Source of the DNA: Phallus indusiatus
Taxonomy: Eukaryota; Basidiomycota; Agaricomycetes; Phallales; Phallaceae
DNA length: 64,000 nucleotides
Reading direction: 5' to 3'
NCBI GenBank assembly: GCA_027605045.1
Contig: JAQFWX010000142.1
Span: 1 to 64,000 of the forward strand
The notes below the pieces were generated by a model. It worked only from the letters and a program-made list of their open reading frames with translations. It had not been told where the DNA came from and ran no database searches. The position numbers and the translations under genes are program-made. This document shows, one piece after another, positions 13,001 through 26,049 of the stretch (position 1 is the stretch's first letter; each line of letters starts with the position of its first letter).

Positions 13001-13265
13001 CCCTAATTGCCTTTTGATCATGTTAGCTGATTATGTGATCTCAGATTGATTTGATTTGTGTCACAAACAACAATACTACATTTAGGACTAGGATGGTGAG
13101 CGCGTTATTACTTTCTGAGTCATATATACTATAGGTTATTGTCCAGGCAAAGCAAAGCAGAACATATACAATACGGATACAAAAGTTCAAATACACAAGC
13201 TGAAGGTCCGCGGTGAGAGATGAAGCCGTCTGGCAGCTTCCTGCCAAATGCCTCGACAAATCGAT
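10063..13265. other. 3.2 kb intergenic region without recognisable gene
   Basis: Only short frames of no recognisable family occur (10521-10850, 11461-11661, 11786-12097 on the other strand), without matching splice sites or conserved neighbours. 12826-12870 holds two long A runs. Sequence next to 10062 is the fucosidase 3' UTR and sequence next to 13266 the 3' end of the TEA gene. It may hold decayed mobile-element remnants, but I cannot support any. Confidence 0.5.
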
Positions 13266-14202
13266 TTAATAAGATGGCGATGTCGAATCTGTCAAGCCAG
13301 AATAATAGTCCCTGTGTGACCAGGCGAGGTCGTGTTGCGGTGCCATCCCATAAGTTAAATTGACGTGGTAATCTGGCGATTGCACTTCAGTGTGGGGCGT
13401 GTATGATCCTGCATTTTCGCCCCCACTGTTTGCACTTGAGTATGGGTTGGTATACCGATGGGCCTCAGCGCGAGTTTCCGAGTAAGTCGCTGTTCCGTAT
13501 GAAGACATGCTGTATGCCGGATGACTGCTCTGTCGTGACTCCAAATACGATGAGGGATACACAGACTGTCCGGCATTAAGGGATGTCGTCGACGGAACAG
13601 GGACCGAGGAGACATTCCCGCCTTGAAGCAACGCTCGCGAATGGTGTTTCGTTGCAGCCGTTAGCAAGGGGTTGTTCGATGGGGTTTTATAGTCTTGTAG
13701 GGGCGGTGTAATAGAATTTCGCATTGATTCAATAGTATCTTCGGGGTTTCGTAGAAGATCCTGATCTATAAATTTTCAGGGGTGAGTTCAAGGGTGGATC
13801 CCATGAGGGCTCGCAGATGAATTACCACACGTACATGGCGTATTATTCCATTCTCCTTTGAGGACCTGAAGACGCGACGCTATCTGCTTGCGAGTCTTGA
13901 TAATTCCGCGCTCACGAAGGAAGCGTTCCAAGAAAAAGGATCGTCTTTCCCCCGCTCGACATGAAGGATTCTTGGTCCATTCGATGAGACCTGAGTCGAG
14001 AGAGAAGTTGTTAAGATGAAGATGAAAAACTTAGCGGATATATATTTATATTTAACCTACCCAACGCGAACACCAGGTCAGCTTCTTCGGACCAAACGTA
14101 TTCCCCGGTCACCGTACGCTTTCGATTACGCTGCTTGCGAAGTTCCAAAGTTCCTTTGGCGAATTCCAAGGCTTGGTGATCATAGTAGGGAACCGTGCTC
14201 AT
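13266..14202 (-). CDS. TEA/ATTS-domain transcription factor
   Basis: Minus-strand exons 14202-14061, 13990-13835 and 13765-13266 (introns of 70 and 69 nt) give 265 aa. The TEA domain spans about residues 33-93: GEYVWSEEADLVFALGLIEW, then RRSFFLERFLRERGIIKTRK and QIASRLQVLKG. This includes the family's recognition helix, R-x-G-I-x-K-T-R-K-Q-[IV]-x-S-x-L-Q-V-L. Two introns fall inside or just after the domain. The remainder (from about 100) is a Ser/Tyr/Pro-rich tail without known domain, plausibly an activation region. Known role: DNA binding at MCAT/CATTCC-type sites; fungal members (AbaA, Tec1) control development and filamentation. The ATG at 14202 is the first in frame after a splice-acceptor-like CTCTCAG, so an upstream non-coding or extra coding exon is possible. 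It is shorter than most fungal TEA proteins. Confidence 0.85.
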
Positions 14203-15827
14203 GAGACGAGAGGAAACAGCTCTGAGAGTGAGATAGAAGAAGTGAGTGTCCTTTTCTGTGAAAGGGGGGAGGGTATGACAAGACTGCGTGTTTTGAGCTT
14301 TTTGTAGGATACAAATATGGTCCCTATTCCGCAGGTCAAGGATGGAAACAGCCTGGACGAGGGGATGAGTGCGAGCCAAGGTCCTGTGCTGAATGGATAT
14401 ATAATGAAAATTGATGGCGAGACCAGGCACTTTGTGTTATGTAGTCTCGACACCTGTTTGGAAGAGAACACACTGCAAAACACCTGCACTCCCCTTAACT
14501 TTGGGGTGGTAATCTGTCGCATGCGCAAAATGTGTACAATTTTGAACTGCAGTATGATCGTGGGGGTCTGGAACAAAGATGGACTTCGGTGATCTACTCA
14601 CTACAGAGCCGACATCACCGGTACAAGTCAAAAGTATGAAAGCCATTAGTCGTTCCTATCTAAAGGACGAACACGATATTCCGCTGTATACTAATATGTC
14701 GGCGAATTCTTTTTGTCGATGAATATTAATATTTTTTTTCCCTGGAAAAAATTAGATCTGAATCAGTGAGCGTGGAAAGCCAGTAGCAGCCGACCTTCTT
14801 AGCTTCACACAGTGACAACCGCTCAAGATATCACTGTTTCGGTGACATTGGCAATATCGAAATTCGCTGACAGCAGTCCTTATAAAAGCGATTAGTTTTT
14901 GAAAAGAAGAATCATCGTAAGATGGTGCGAAGGTAGCGCCACCTTGCTGAGCGTTTAAGTTAGTTAAGACTAAGTAAGTAGTAGCACACGTAGTGCATAT
15001 GTACATGATCTTTTGGTTCAAATCCCAGACCGGTCCCGGCCGCTTATCTCTTGGACGTTTTCTTTTATATTTGAGATTTATCGGGAAGCTTTCGTGAGAG
15101 TTTACTACTGCAGTTGTGAACGATCCCAAAAAGGATAATAGCATGTATTACTAAAGGCACGACGCCATGGTGGCTTTTTCGAAAGACCCCTCACAGTTTG
15201 CACCCCTGATACTCTCAAGATAATGATCTTCTGATTCTGGACAGGAAGATTACGACAAGAGACTAAGATAGACATGCGCATCTTCAACAACTTATACGAT
15301 CTGCTATCCGATGACAGCGTCGCTGTCCAGCCCAAAATCGGTTTTTGGGGCTCAATATACCGGAGAAATTTCTTCCGAGCTTGGAACCTCGTGGCTTTGT
15401 TTGCTGTGGGCTGAGTAAATAAAAACACCCAAGACAAGTGTCATTCAATCTCTCGAAATCGATGTGCTCCTACTCTGGGTGTCAACTTTTGTCTATAATG
15501 AGTAGTGCGTTGTACGTAACTGTTAATAGCCAGGTCAGTTCCTGCCAAGGTCGACTCACTACATCTGAGACAAATTTTCAGGAGTTCGGAAAATCAAGTA
15601 TTTTTGCTAAAAGATCACCTGAAGCGAACAAGTACTCAAAACAGCGAGTGCTTGTCTAACTCGCTTGAGAATTAATTGATTACAATATGATTACTAGAAT
15701 AAGAAGTGACGCCCTGTAGCGCCGTGAGAATATATAATCTTATGTAATCACAAATTTTGAACTGTACAGTTCTTGCTTACGTTAAGAATCACTTACCCTA
15801 ACTTTTACTCCCTCAAAACAAAACAAT
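14203..15827. other. Intergenic between TEA factor and RPL23
   Basis: This is 1.6 kb between two divergently transcribed genes, so it should contain both promoters. Only unconvincing short frames are present (14317-14592, 14752-15144 and 15105-15437 on the minus strand). I see no repeats or RNA genes. Confidence 0.45.
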
Positions 15828-16448
15828 ATGTCAAAACGCCGTACGTTGGGCTTCTGCATTGCTAGATGATGCTCATTGTTCATCCATAGGTGCTGGTGCT
15901 GCTGGTAGCAAATTTCGTCTCAGTCTTGGTCTGACCACGGGGGCTGTAATCAACTGTGCGGATAACAGTGGAGGAAAAACACTTTACCTTATAGAAGCCA
16001 TGCGCTTTGGATCGCATTTGAACAGACTGCCTGATGCTGGTGTTGGCGATATGGTTGTTGCATCTGTTAAGAAAGGGAAGCCAGAGTTGAGGAAGAAGAG
16101 TAAGTTTGTTTCATCTCGTCAAGGCTCGTCCTCATTTGATTTGCTAGCCATGCCTATCGTTGTCATACGTCAGCGGAAGGCCTGGCGTCGGCGGGATGGT
16201 GTCTTCCTTTACTTCGAGGTATGTTAAAATAATACACATCGATAACAAACTTATGTCGGAAAAAGGATAATGCTGGTGTCATCGTAAACCCCAAAGGCGA
16301 AATGAAAGGATCTGCTATTACTGGTCCCGTTGCGAAAGAATGCGTAAGTTATCTGCGATTTCGGATGTTGTCATCCATTGGCCCTCAACTTTTGTTTTAG
16401 GCGGATCTCTGGCCCCGTATCGCATCAAATGCCGGTACTGTCGTATAA
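15828..16448 (+). CDS. rpl23: 60S ribosomal protein uL14 (RPL23)
   Basis: Exons 15828-15840, 15890-16099, 16148-16218, 16266-16343 and 16401-16448 give 139 aa, the normal size. The first exon encodes only MSKR plus one base, typical of highly expressed ribosomal protein genes. The protein reads [94 protein letters not shown] and ends [14 protein letters not shown], essentially the eukaryotic uL14 consensus. It sits at the 60S subunit interface near bridge B8 and contacts eIF6. It is single-copy in this window and convincingly functional. Confidence 0.98.
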
Positions 16449-19400
16449 ACAATTCCCAAAAAACTCTTTTATGTTATGATAGTGTTATTATATGAATTCA
16501 TTGATTCATAGGCTATGATACAATTGCAACATATTTTTTTTCACGAATGAAACCGAGCATCGAGCTCCGGATGGAAATATATTCTTGGACTACAGTCTTG
16601 GCTGATTAGTAGGACGTTCCCAGCCTCAAGGCAAGCACTTGTCGACGTCATTGAATAAATTGCCGATAAACTCGACGAAGTCGACAATGGTATTTACGAA
16701 TTAAGTCTGCATGCGGTCTAAATGACTCAACATGAGAAGGGGTGATTTTTATTAAACTAGCCCCGATCATACTTTAACTCGTTTCTGTGACTTGTTTTGC
16801 AGGTTTGACTAAATCCTCATTACTTCAAATGAAAAATCTAATTCTTATCAAAAAGACATGTGTTTTGGAGCTGTACTAAGCTCAAACGCCTAAAATAAAA
16901 ACCCCGTGGCCGGCAGTATTAGAAGACGTAGATTTGGCCATGCTATCTTCGACTGCACTGATAATACAAACCTGCCGAACACAGAACCGACCACAGAAAA
17001 AACCTGAAACACACGGGAAGCCGAGCGTTCAATATGTGCAGACAGTCACCCCGATTTACAGCCCGCTGTGGCCACGGTTCGCGAACACGCGCCTAATATA
17101 TTGCCTTCGCAATCTTATCAATGATCTAATCGCCAAAAGTCAGACAGTTATTGCCCCAATTCTGCGACGAACTTCTTTTGTTGCTTCAAAACTTCGACCC
17201 TGGTCTAGAGCGAATTAAACTAGATTAAACTCTTATGAATGTCAAACACCAAAATGGTTTAAGGTGTTGTATATCTCGATTGGCTTTTATTTACAATGAA
17301 GACCACGTCGCACTCCACAATAAAGTATTACTTGCTTAAAGTGTTGTTCGTCGACGTCGTCCCTATACTAAGAGGTCCCCAAAATTTATGTGGATATAGA
17401 AGCTCAATAATAGAATGAGCCGTAAGTATGACTTATTTGCACTCGCACCGTACAGGTCCTGATGGTGTGCGGAGTGCCATCTTTGATTTATGACTGAGAA
17501 GCCCTAATGACGTACTGCCTTGAAAGAGCGAAGCACATTTTGTGAAGCTATCAAACTTTTTATCGGAAAGTCAAGTAAAAGCCCGGATGGAAGACTAGAA
17601 GTTCTAGAATCCAGACCTTCCCCCATAAATTGTGCTTAGTCCTGCAGGCCTCCGTCGGGCATGTTCCTGAGTAATGCTAAGCCGAGAATCAGCTCAAGTC
17701 TTAACCCATGACTAAGTCTGATATTGTCGCCTGTTTTCATGACGAATGGTGTTATGATCTGCAGGGGCCTTGACACAGGTTTACTAGTAATAGTACGTGG
17801 AAGAATTTCTGGTAACTGAATTCATCTAATAACTATCAATGCCCTTTCGTCTACCATTCTCCTAAGTTTTCATAGAACATTGGAGTTTGAAAGGCTGAGA
17901 TGTAGGGTACATCTTCAGAGCGAAGCGACTAGAAGAAACCAGGACGAAGAGTGGAAGTAAATACTAATCCGAATATCTCCACGTGTCGCTTTTTTTTTAC
18001 CCTTGTTTCGAAAGATTTCACTCAGTTGAAAAAAAAGGCCGCACGAGAGCTTATAGCTCGCACATATAATTAGGAACAAGCCGCTAGGCCCGATGTCTAC
18101 AAATATGGCAATAGAACAAGAAAGGTCGTTCTTAGAGGGCCATCAGAGACCGGCTTCACTCAATCATGGCACCCACCTCTCGGCCTTTTCTGGGAATTCC
18201 CTGGCACCCAATGCACGCTGTTACTTGACAGACCCTTGAACGTTTTGCCGAGGGGCTATGAAAAGAAGTGTTTTGTGATGTTCGGGATGTTTAGAACTGG
18301 GTACATAGACTCTTGGTGTAAAGGCACCATTTTGATACACACTAATAGAACCAGCCGTGATGTCACTAGGGCTCGAAATCCGGATCCTCGAGTGAATTTG
18401 ATCAATGAGCTTCATTGAGCCATCAAAAGCTCTAGACCACGATGCAGATTGTCTTTGTTATTCAGGTTTTATCAAACCCAATTGAATCGTTTTCTTAGCC
18501 AAGTTGACGACCCTAGTTCTGCGAGGTATTGAAACGTTAGCTAGGAACGACGGAATAAACTGAGTGGCTTAATTTGAGGGTACGTACGCAAATGGTTCAT
18601 AATTGAATGCGAACCGTGCTTATAATGTCCTTACAACACAGAACGTTCGTGTTTCTGACAGGCACGACGATCCAAAACAACCCTAAAAAACCCATTCATT
18701 ACTCGAAAACGGAAAAGCGTTGGTAATTTGGCAACGTCAAAAATACATGCTTTAAGAAGCAAGCTGCCAAGATGGTGATAACATAATTTGAAACGGACGG
18801 AAGAGAAAGTGCCAAAGCCCAGAGTCTAAGGACATGCGATAACGAGCACTAACCTGGGTTAACTGATTCTCATTCAGGTCAAATGATACAAAACGGGAGA
18901 AGGATTCATCCTATGATATAAGATACAAAACGTTTAGGCAAACTATGGTTCATGAGAGGATGTAGATGGTTCGGTAACCGGGTTTCAAGTGGGGCACGAC
19001 CTGCAGGTACCATCGTTGACGTTTACGCAGATATTTCCAGCTCTTCAGAAGCTTCCGCTTCTAGAAGTAATTACATTAACGACATAAGCAATTAATGCAA
19101 GTATCGGTCACTCGGTACTGGCGAAAAGTGAATTGTGAGAGAAATATCGAACCTTTCAGGATGATCCGCTAGGCTATAGGGACATATGTAAATAGGTAAT
19201 TTCCGAAAATCCGAGAAGCAAATATCATAAGAATACTTACTGGAACAATTCTCAGTAGTATAGGTTTGGTATACGTTCAAAGAATAATGCATAACATGAA
19301 ATAAACTCGCTAAAGCTCGGCTCTCGTGAACTCCAATAGAAGTAGACTATTAAAGGGGAACACAATATTATTCGTCGGAGTGAGTAATTTTGGGAACTAC

Positions 19401-21212
19401 GTAGCAGTTGGGCAAGTAGGGACTGGGTATTTAATTATGATATCTGACTGTATGATTCGGAGTTTGAAGCGCTCAAATCCAAGTTGACGACAACGCGAAG
19501 ACCTCCAAATATTACTATCCTAAAACTTCCTCGTGCTTGCTCTATATCTAAATTTTTCTCAGGAATACAGTTTGAAATTACGAACTGTCAAAATTTGTGG
19601 TTATAGGCTGCAGCGGCTTCTAGCAATGCCGGCTATCCGTGAAAGCACGGACTACAAATCGCCGTGTTCATGTTCAGAACTTGTTTCTCGATCGGCGGAA
19701 GGCATTATCATTAAAATATCTCAAAGGTTCTTCAGCTGCGCCGCAATCCATACCGACAAGAGGCTACGTATTCAAGCTTCAAGGATTGCACCGTTCTCAG
19801 ATGTTCTGTGCTTCTTTTTCTCATGATGTCCCCTTTGAATTTCTGTTGTCAGCGGAAATCCTCTGTGGCCATCAGTTTACCACATCATGTTCCAAATAGA
19901 TGTTGAACACACCATGTGTTCCTATGATGGCTGTGATATTGAACGATCAATTCTGTCCGCATACTACTCGGGATTTTCAAAATAAACTGAACGCTGTTCG
20001 TGCTGGACCTGGTGGACAATCACTAATCGATAATCACTAATCACAAACACTCATCGACATCACTCATGGGCTTAAACCATCCTAGCAGTGGAGCATGGTT
20101 GTCTTTGAAACCATCACCATTGTGGCAGCTCTAGCGACTTATTCCAGTCACCAGCTCCATTCGGAAAAGTCGGTTTCCTATGAACGATGCGCGCCATGGT
20201 CTGCCATTTGTCATAAAGCCGTCGATGGCTCCAACGACATACTGGACTTCAAAATGTTTCGCGTGGTTTTCAGGGAGATTTTCCGCTTCCATGTATCAAC
20301 TGTTGCTTGCCGAGCGAATGTCTTAGTTCGCTACATCTATATGTAGCGTTTTCTCTGAAGAGATGTTTTCGCTTGGAAAGAAGATAAGCTCGAGATTCTA
20401 GAAGTAGGAAGATGCTTTCCGGGATGTGCAATAGTCCGACTCGGTTCAACTGCGCCCCTGATTTATAAATGCGCTGATGATGGCCATAGCACTTGAAGTG
20501 AGACCAGCAGAAGCCCAACAAACATGTTGGCAGCTTTTTTAAAATTGAAAATCATTTCTTGGGGGAGATGGCATACCATACTCTATTGTGGCCGGTGTCA
20601 ATCAGCCAGAGCGATGCTCGTTCAAATCAGCAACCCTGTTATAAAACTATTGATCTGACCAACGTCCGAGGTTGTCCATTTTGCCTTTCTGATCCACCCT
20701 TTTTCTTAATTCGTTGTTTGTATTCCACGCCTGGCAAAAGAACATCGGCTGTAGTCACAGCGCACAACCCAAGAATTCCGCTAACACAGCAAATTTAGGA
20801 TATACGCACGTCCGACGAAGTATGTTTTTCAAGTTTAAGGATCTCCATCTATAGTTCTTCATCGTACTCTCAACTTTTAGTCTAGTGTGTCAGAAGCGCT
20901 GCGTTGGAACAGCTATATTTGACGAGTCCAGCACCTATTCGTGATACTCAACTTGAATCATTTCCAGTATTCAATCAAGTTACGGCATCCGTCGCTCTCG
21001 TCCGCCGACCAAAGTGCATCTTGTGAAGCCACAAAAGTCGCTCAAGTGGCGTTTATTAAGTCCAAAGTCGGTAGTATTTCAGATTTCTTAAGTCTTGATT
21101 TCGTTATCCTTATTTTCCCCTTTTGTTATTACCAGATAAGGTCAGCGCGGGATTGCTAAAGTGGGTAAGATATTTACCAGTGTACATTTTTGCCTGAGGG
21201 ACGATACTTATA
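16449..21212. other. 4.8 kb gene desert
   Basis: This is the longest stretch without a supportable gene. Short frames (16934-17218, 19533-19826, 20095-20346, 20559-20798) have no recognisable domain, start context or splice partners. No terminal repeats, target duplications or reverse-transcriptase or transposase motifs were seen. It lies between a housekeeping gene and a regulatory gene. Part of it near 21.2 kb will be the promoter of the zinc-cluster factor. Long noncoding RNA or decayed transposon sequence is possible but unproven. Confidence 0.5.
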
Positions 21213-24200
21213 ATGTCTGAACCAGGCGAAAAGGTTGGTACAGCTCGTTAATAGGCACTACTAAAAACTATCCGACCTGGCGAAAGTCTAACAACATTTT
21301 AGCGGATCGTTTTCATTTTTAGGGGACCCTAGCAGAGGTTGTTCCGATACCTTTCAAGGCTTGGTCTCCAATTTCAAGCTTCCGGGGCGGCATACGATGT
21401 CCAATAGTTTTTTGCGCTCTCACGTCGAAAGTCATTACACGAATCCAAATTTACGAGTTGATCTCATTTCTGCCAGACGTGAAAGGCCCGAAGAAGCTGA
21501 ACTTGAACATTGTTCTTTTCTCAGCTCCGGCGTTAATGCCGGTAAACCTTACGATGCCACTAGTATTGATCAATCATCACCTCAAGAGCATCGCTACAGC
21601 TTATCGGCTCTCTCCATTGGGTTACCTATAGGTGATCACTCGGACTTTTGTTCACCGACAGTAAAGGTCGAGCAACCCCGTATGGAGCCTCGTACACAAC
21701 GTACATCTGAAAACGTAATTAATACCACAATCACCTCGCAGCAAAATCCTATGCTCTTTCAGGGAAATGATACTCTCACCCTTGTAACCTCTAGTACCTC
21801 TTCGTCAATGTTGGTATCCGGCTCCGGAAGTAACTCTTCCGCTCATAATACCGGAACATTCTCTCGATCCCATGTGGCGTCTAATGACTGCTCGGAGGCC
21901 GGTGACAATCATTTGCCGTTGACTTCCAAACCGAGAGGTAATTCCTTTCCTCATGTTTACCAGAACCATCAGCTCACTACTTTATTACCAACGGCTGGTT
22001 CAGTTGAAATTCGACGAGCTCCAAATTCTTATACCAGCTTGCCAGCTTCGCATTTGGATTCTACAGTCTTTGCCACCAGCGCTCAGTCAAGGCAGTACGT
22101 AACTTTTGATTCGATTTCAAATTCAACAAAAAACGAGTTTCTTGATTGGTTGCTTATGGGTGAATCTTTCACAGCGGTCATTCTGTCGGAGATTTGCATG
22201 AAAATCTGACCATTTCCACATCCATGCTGAGTACAAGACCGATCCGCCCTCTACCTTCCTTATCATCTCCCGCATGGAGTCAGGAATCTACCGCTAGGCC
22301 ACACGGGCCGCCCAACGTGCCAGAAATAATTGCACATTCATCACCGCGATCCCATACTAATCTAAACATACATTCGTTTTCTCGTTTGGAGCCACCTGCC
22401 GGTCCAATGCAACGAAGTGTTTCGAGTAGCACCTTTCGTGGGTCAGCAGATGGCAACGGTTCGAACAATGATGATGAAGTCTGGTATAATGACAGTCAAA
22501 CTCATTCATCCCCTGTGGCGAAGAGCGGCAACGGGAAAGAGAAGGAGCTTGACGCAGCCGAGTTGACAGCCCAAAAGCGACAAATGGATGAGTATCCAAA
22601 AGAGGAGGTGAGAAAGGGTGTTGTTGGAGGTCCCAGAATGTGTGCTCTTTTCATTCTCAATCGTCGGTGGATGACTTACAAACTCATGGAAACAGCCCAA
22701 GTGCTTGTGACGCATGCAAACAATCGAAGGTCCGATGTGTTTTTCCAAACAAGACCACAAGATCGGGACAGTCATCGGACCCAATAGCCGATTACATATC
22801 TTCGTATCGTGACTCAGCTTCTGGTCAACATTCGTCTAGATGCGAGCGCTGCATCCTACACAAATTAGACTGTCGTGTATCAGGAAGGAAGAAAAGGGAT
22901 CCGCCACCGTAAGTGACGATGTTCGTTACAATACCTTCCATTCAAGCCAACCATCCTTTTTCAGATCTCAAAGCGAACTTGAACGGAGAAATGATGAGTG
23001 TTCTGGAAGACTGTTAGATTGCCTCCTTCAACTCATACCCACAAGCGGGAACACTTTTGTTTCGGCGAACGTACGCCATAGCGGAGCATCATTGCCCTCA
23101 TCGGTACCTACATCCTCAACGAGTCACGTTCCCTCTTCCCATACGTTCATGCCCCAGATTTCGTCGTCTGGTCCACGTTACCCTGGGCCCGTAAACATCT
23201 ATCCTCAGCTCAACCCTTCTCTCGATCTTCCAAGCCCCTCCCGCGCCATGCCTTCGTTATCTGATCTTCCACCTTTACCTGTCCTAGATAAAACCACATC
23301 ACGGACGAAAAGGGATGCGAAGATAGAGAAATGGATAGCAGAAGCTACCGAAAGACTAATAAAATTTGATTATGCTCAACCTGTTCAAGCTATCCAAACC
23401 CGTCGGGAGGGTGCTGAATTTAGTCATTCTCAGTGGGAAAAGGGATCACAAGCTCAGCATGAACGAGACTATGAGGAAGCATGGAATGATAAAACATCTA
23501 AGATCGACTTTGGAGTTAGTATTGAAGAGATGGACGAGATTGAAGAAGACGGTGATCATGTATTGGACAGTGATCACATATTGAATGGTGAGTACATCTT
23601 TACCTTTTTGTTTTCCATCGAGGATTGTTGGCGATTCAAAAAAAACACTTCGTAGCTACGCGGGCTTATTTGTTTGGTGAACGCGATGGTGGATCATTTG
23701 AAGATATCCCTCAAGACCGTCTCCCGCCCATTCTGAGTAAAAATATTATTACGTCTAGAGACGCTACCAAACTGTTCGATATGTAAGTGACTTGTATATT
23801 CTTTTGAGCTATCATTTATTGTGGGGTTTTCTGTAGATTTTTTGATAGGATGAATGTGAGCAAACAACCTCCGCGTCAGATATACTTATAGAATCTCTTT
23901 CTATAGATGGTTTTCTCAGCTTGTGATCCAGTTATTCATACACCCGTTCGAGTTCTTCAAAGTAGTGTTTTTCTATTTACTACCAGTGGGTTATCGGAAC
24001 TATCATGATTTTCATGTGATCTAACTCGCCTATGTCAGTTTGCGCGGTCGCGTCAAAACACTATACAGAACGACCTGAACTCTATCCAACACTGCTCGAA
24101 TACGCCAAGGACGCCGCGGGACAGGCCATACATGGCTCTAAAACCGTTGAGACAACTCAGGCCTTTCTATTACTAGGCGTTCACATGCCACCTTCGCAAA

Positions 24201-26049
24201 CCTTCATAGCCGACAGAGCCTACCTATTTCTTGGATTAGCAATTCGGTACGTAAGTCGCCCACGTGAAGTATTTAACTAGAAGTTCTTTCAGTATTGCCA
24301 TAGATATTGAACTATATCGACCTCAATATACGTATGAACCGCCGCCAGATATGCCTGAAGTTCAAGCTCGTCGCTTGTTGAATCGTGGACGGACGTGGCT
24401 AAACTGCTTTTGCAACGACAGGTCTATTTCTACACAAATGGGTAAGGCCACGGCCATTTTGATTCGTGGGCCACCAATTCCGTTCAACATCAAAACGTGG
24501 TGGTGCTGTTCGAAATGGAACCTTCCGTCTGACATCCACATGTGCGCCTACGCTGATTTACTATCGGTTGTGAGTCTTTTTTCTCTATTGGCGTCATTTT
24601 TTCCAATTCTAAACATTTGCTTCTATTTTTTTTTCATCCAGATGGCTGATTTTCATGATGTCGTGTATCTCGATGCATATTCCGCTGATGGACGGAAAAA
24701 GGCAAATAGTTTCACTTGAATGCGTGTGTAAAACAGTTATTGATGAAGAAATTTTCACCGTAGCCGCTTAACTTGGACCTAGTGAAACAGTATGCAGACA
24801 AAATCTCCGCTGTCCAGCAATCGTGGACGAACATAATTACAACCAATTTCCCAAACCGTATTTAATTTCCATAAAAATAAATATATACCGTTAATCTGAT
24901 TTTTTTTCAGGTGCTGACGTCAAATTGGCCTGGAGAGACAATTTATGGCCTTTGTATGTTATTGTCAAAATTGAAATTGACAAGGTTTTGATTAATGTTG
25001 ATTTTTCAGTACAAGCAACTACGCCAAACTTGTCGTCTTGTCTATTGGTTTACGCAACGGAATGCTACAAGGCTTGACAGACAAGAACCCTTTCAGCGAA
25101 CAATCCATCACTGCTGCGTGTGCACTTTTGACCCAAGTCCTAGACAAGCTTGCCGTACTCGGATGTCAGTTCATTTTTCCCTTTAGATGTCATTAATACT
25201 TATGTTTTGCAATGTACAGATATGCGATATTGTGTGGAAGCTTACTTCGTTTTCATGGGCTTTGCTGCTGCGTTTCTACTGAAGGTCAGTTTCAATATTA
25301 TAATAAAGGGAAGGTCAATTAAATTGTATGACAAGATCCTTCGACGCAAATTCTCGTTCATGAGAAAACCCGGACAAGATGAAGAGATTATCAGTCTTGT
25401 CGAGCGGCTGATAGCTCTTCTTGGATCGGACGAGGTTGCAATTGACAATCGACATACACCAAAATTATATTCGAAATTTCTTGGAGACATTTTAGCACAG
25501 TATAAAAGCACACATATGAAAGAAAAATTGGACGCTGATTCAGGTGATAATCGCGAACACCAACTCGCGCCTGGGAGTGTCAAAACCAACGTCAGAACCA
25601 ACGTTCAAAACCATCCTCATAATACTAGTGTTGTTACACAACCAATGGAAGATATACAATCCTCCATGTATTCTTACAGCCCAATGCAATTTACGGATTA
25701 CCTCGATCCGACATTTGATACGTCGTATGGTGGCTATAGCATGGGTGATACCTCTCCTGCTATGGATCTCGATATTCCATTACCACTTTCGGCTGAAAGC
25801 GATCAGCAGACCTTGCTTAGTATGCGGCCACTTGAGGATCCGGCATTTTGGGAGCATTTGGGAATGCCTTTGGCTACTAATCCGGAAACGTGGCCACAAG
25901 TTGTGGACATGACACATGGTACAGGAGCAGGGTTGTATAATCCTTTGCAGGTACATAATCCGTTTCAAAACAACCAAGCGAGTTATCGAACGTACAGCTC
26001 CGGAATGGGTACCTCGTTCAGCGAACCATACTATCGTCAATATTTTTAA
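21213..26049 (+). CDS. Large Zn2Cys6 fungal transcription factor with internal zinc cluster
   Basis: Sixteen exons: 21213-21237, 21323-22094, 22175-22639, 22696-22908, 22965-23587, 23656-23782, 23837-23855, 23907-23985, 24039-24246, 24293-24569, 24642-24701, 24764-24857, 24911-24953, 25010-25164, 25220-25284, 25336-26049; 1312 aa. Residues 1-420 are Ser/Thr-rich. The zinc cluster lies at about 425-480 (CDACKQSKVRC ... CERCILHKLDC), internal rather than N-terminal, with a long insert between the third and fourth Cys. A regulatory domain follows: DIFFDRMNMVFSACDPVIHT, FLFTTICAVASKHYTERPEL, RTWLNCFCNDRS, SNYAKLVVLSIGL and VEAYFVFMGFAAAFLLK. This resembles the fungal-specific transcription factor domain of Leu3/prtT-like proteins. 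The tail from about 1075 is Gln/Pro/Ser-rich. The exon 11 donor is GC. The first exon is the least certain; ATG 21397 is an alternative start. The target pathway cannot be told from sequence. Confidence 0.85.

Noticed and set aside
15013..15040. GGTTCAAATCC, similar to a tRNA B box
   Set aside because: The flanking bases do not form a T stem and no acceptor or anticodon arms can be drawn.
22608..22636. 29 nt intron (GTGAGA..CAG) as an alternative way to reach the zinc-cluster frame
   Set aside because: Too short for the splicing seen elsewhere here (45 nt or more). The 56 nt intron 22640-22695 restores the same frame with ordinary size.
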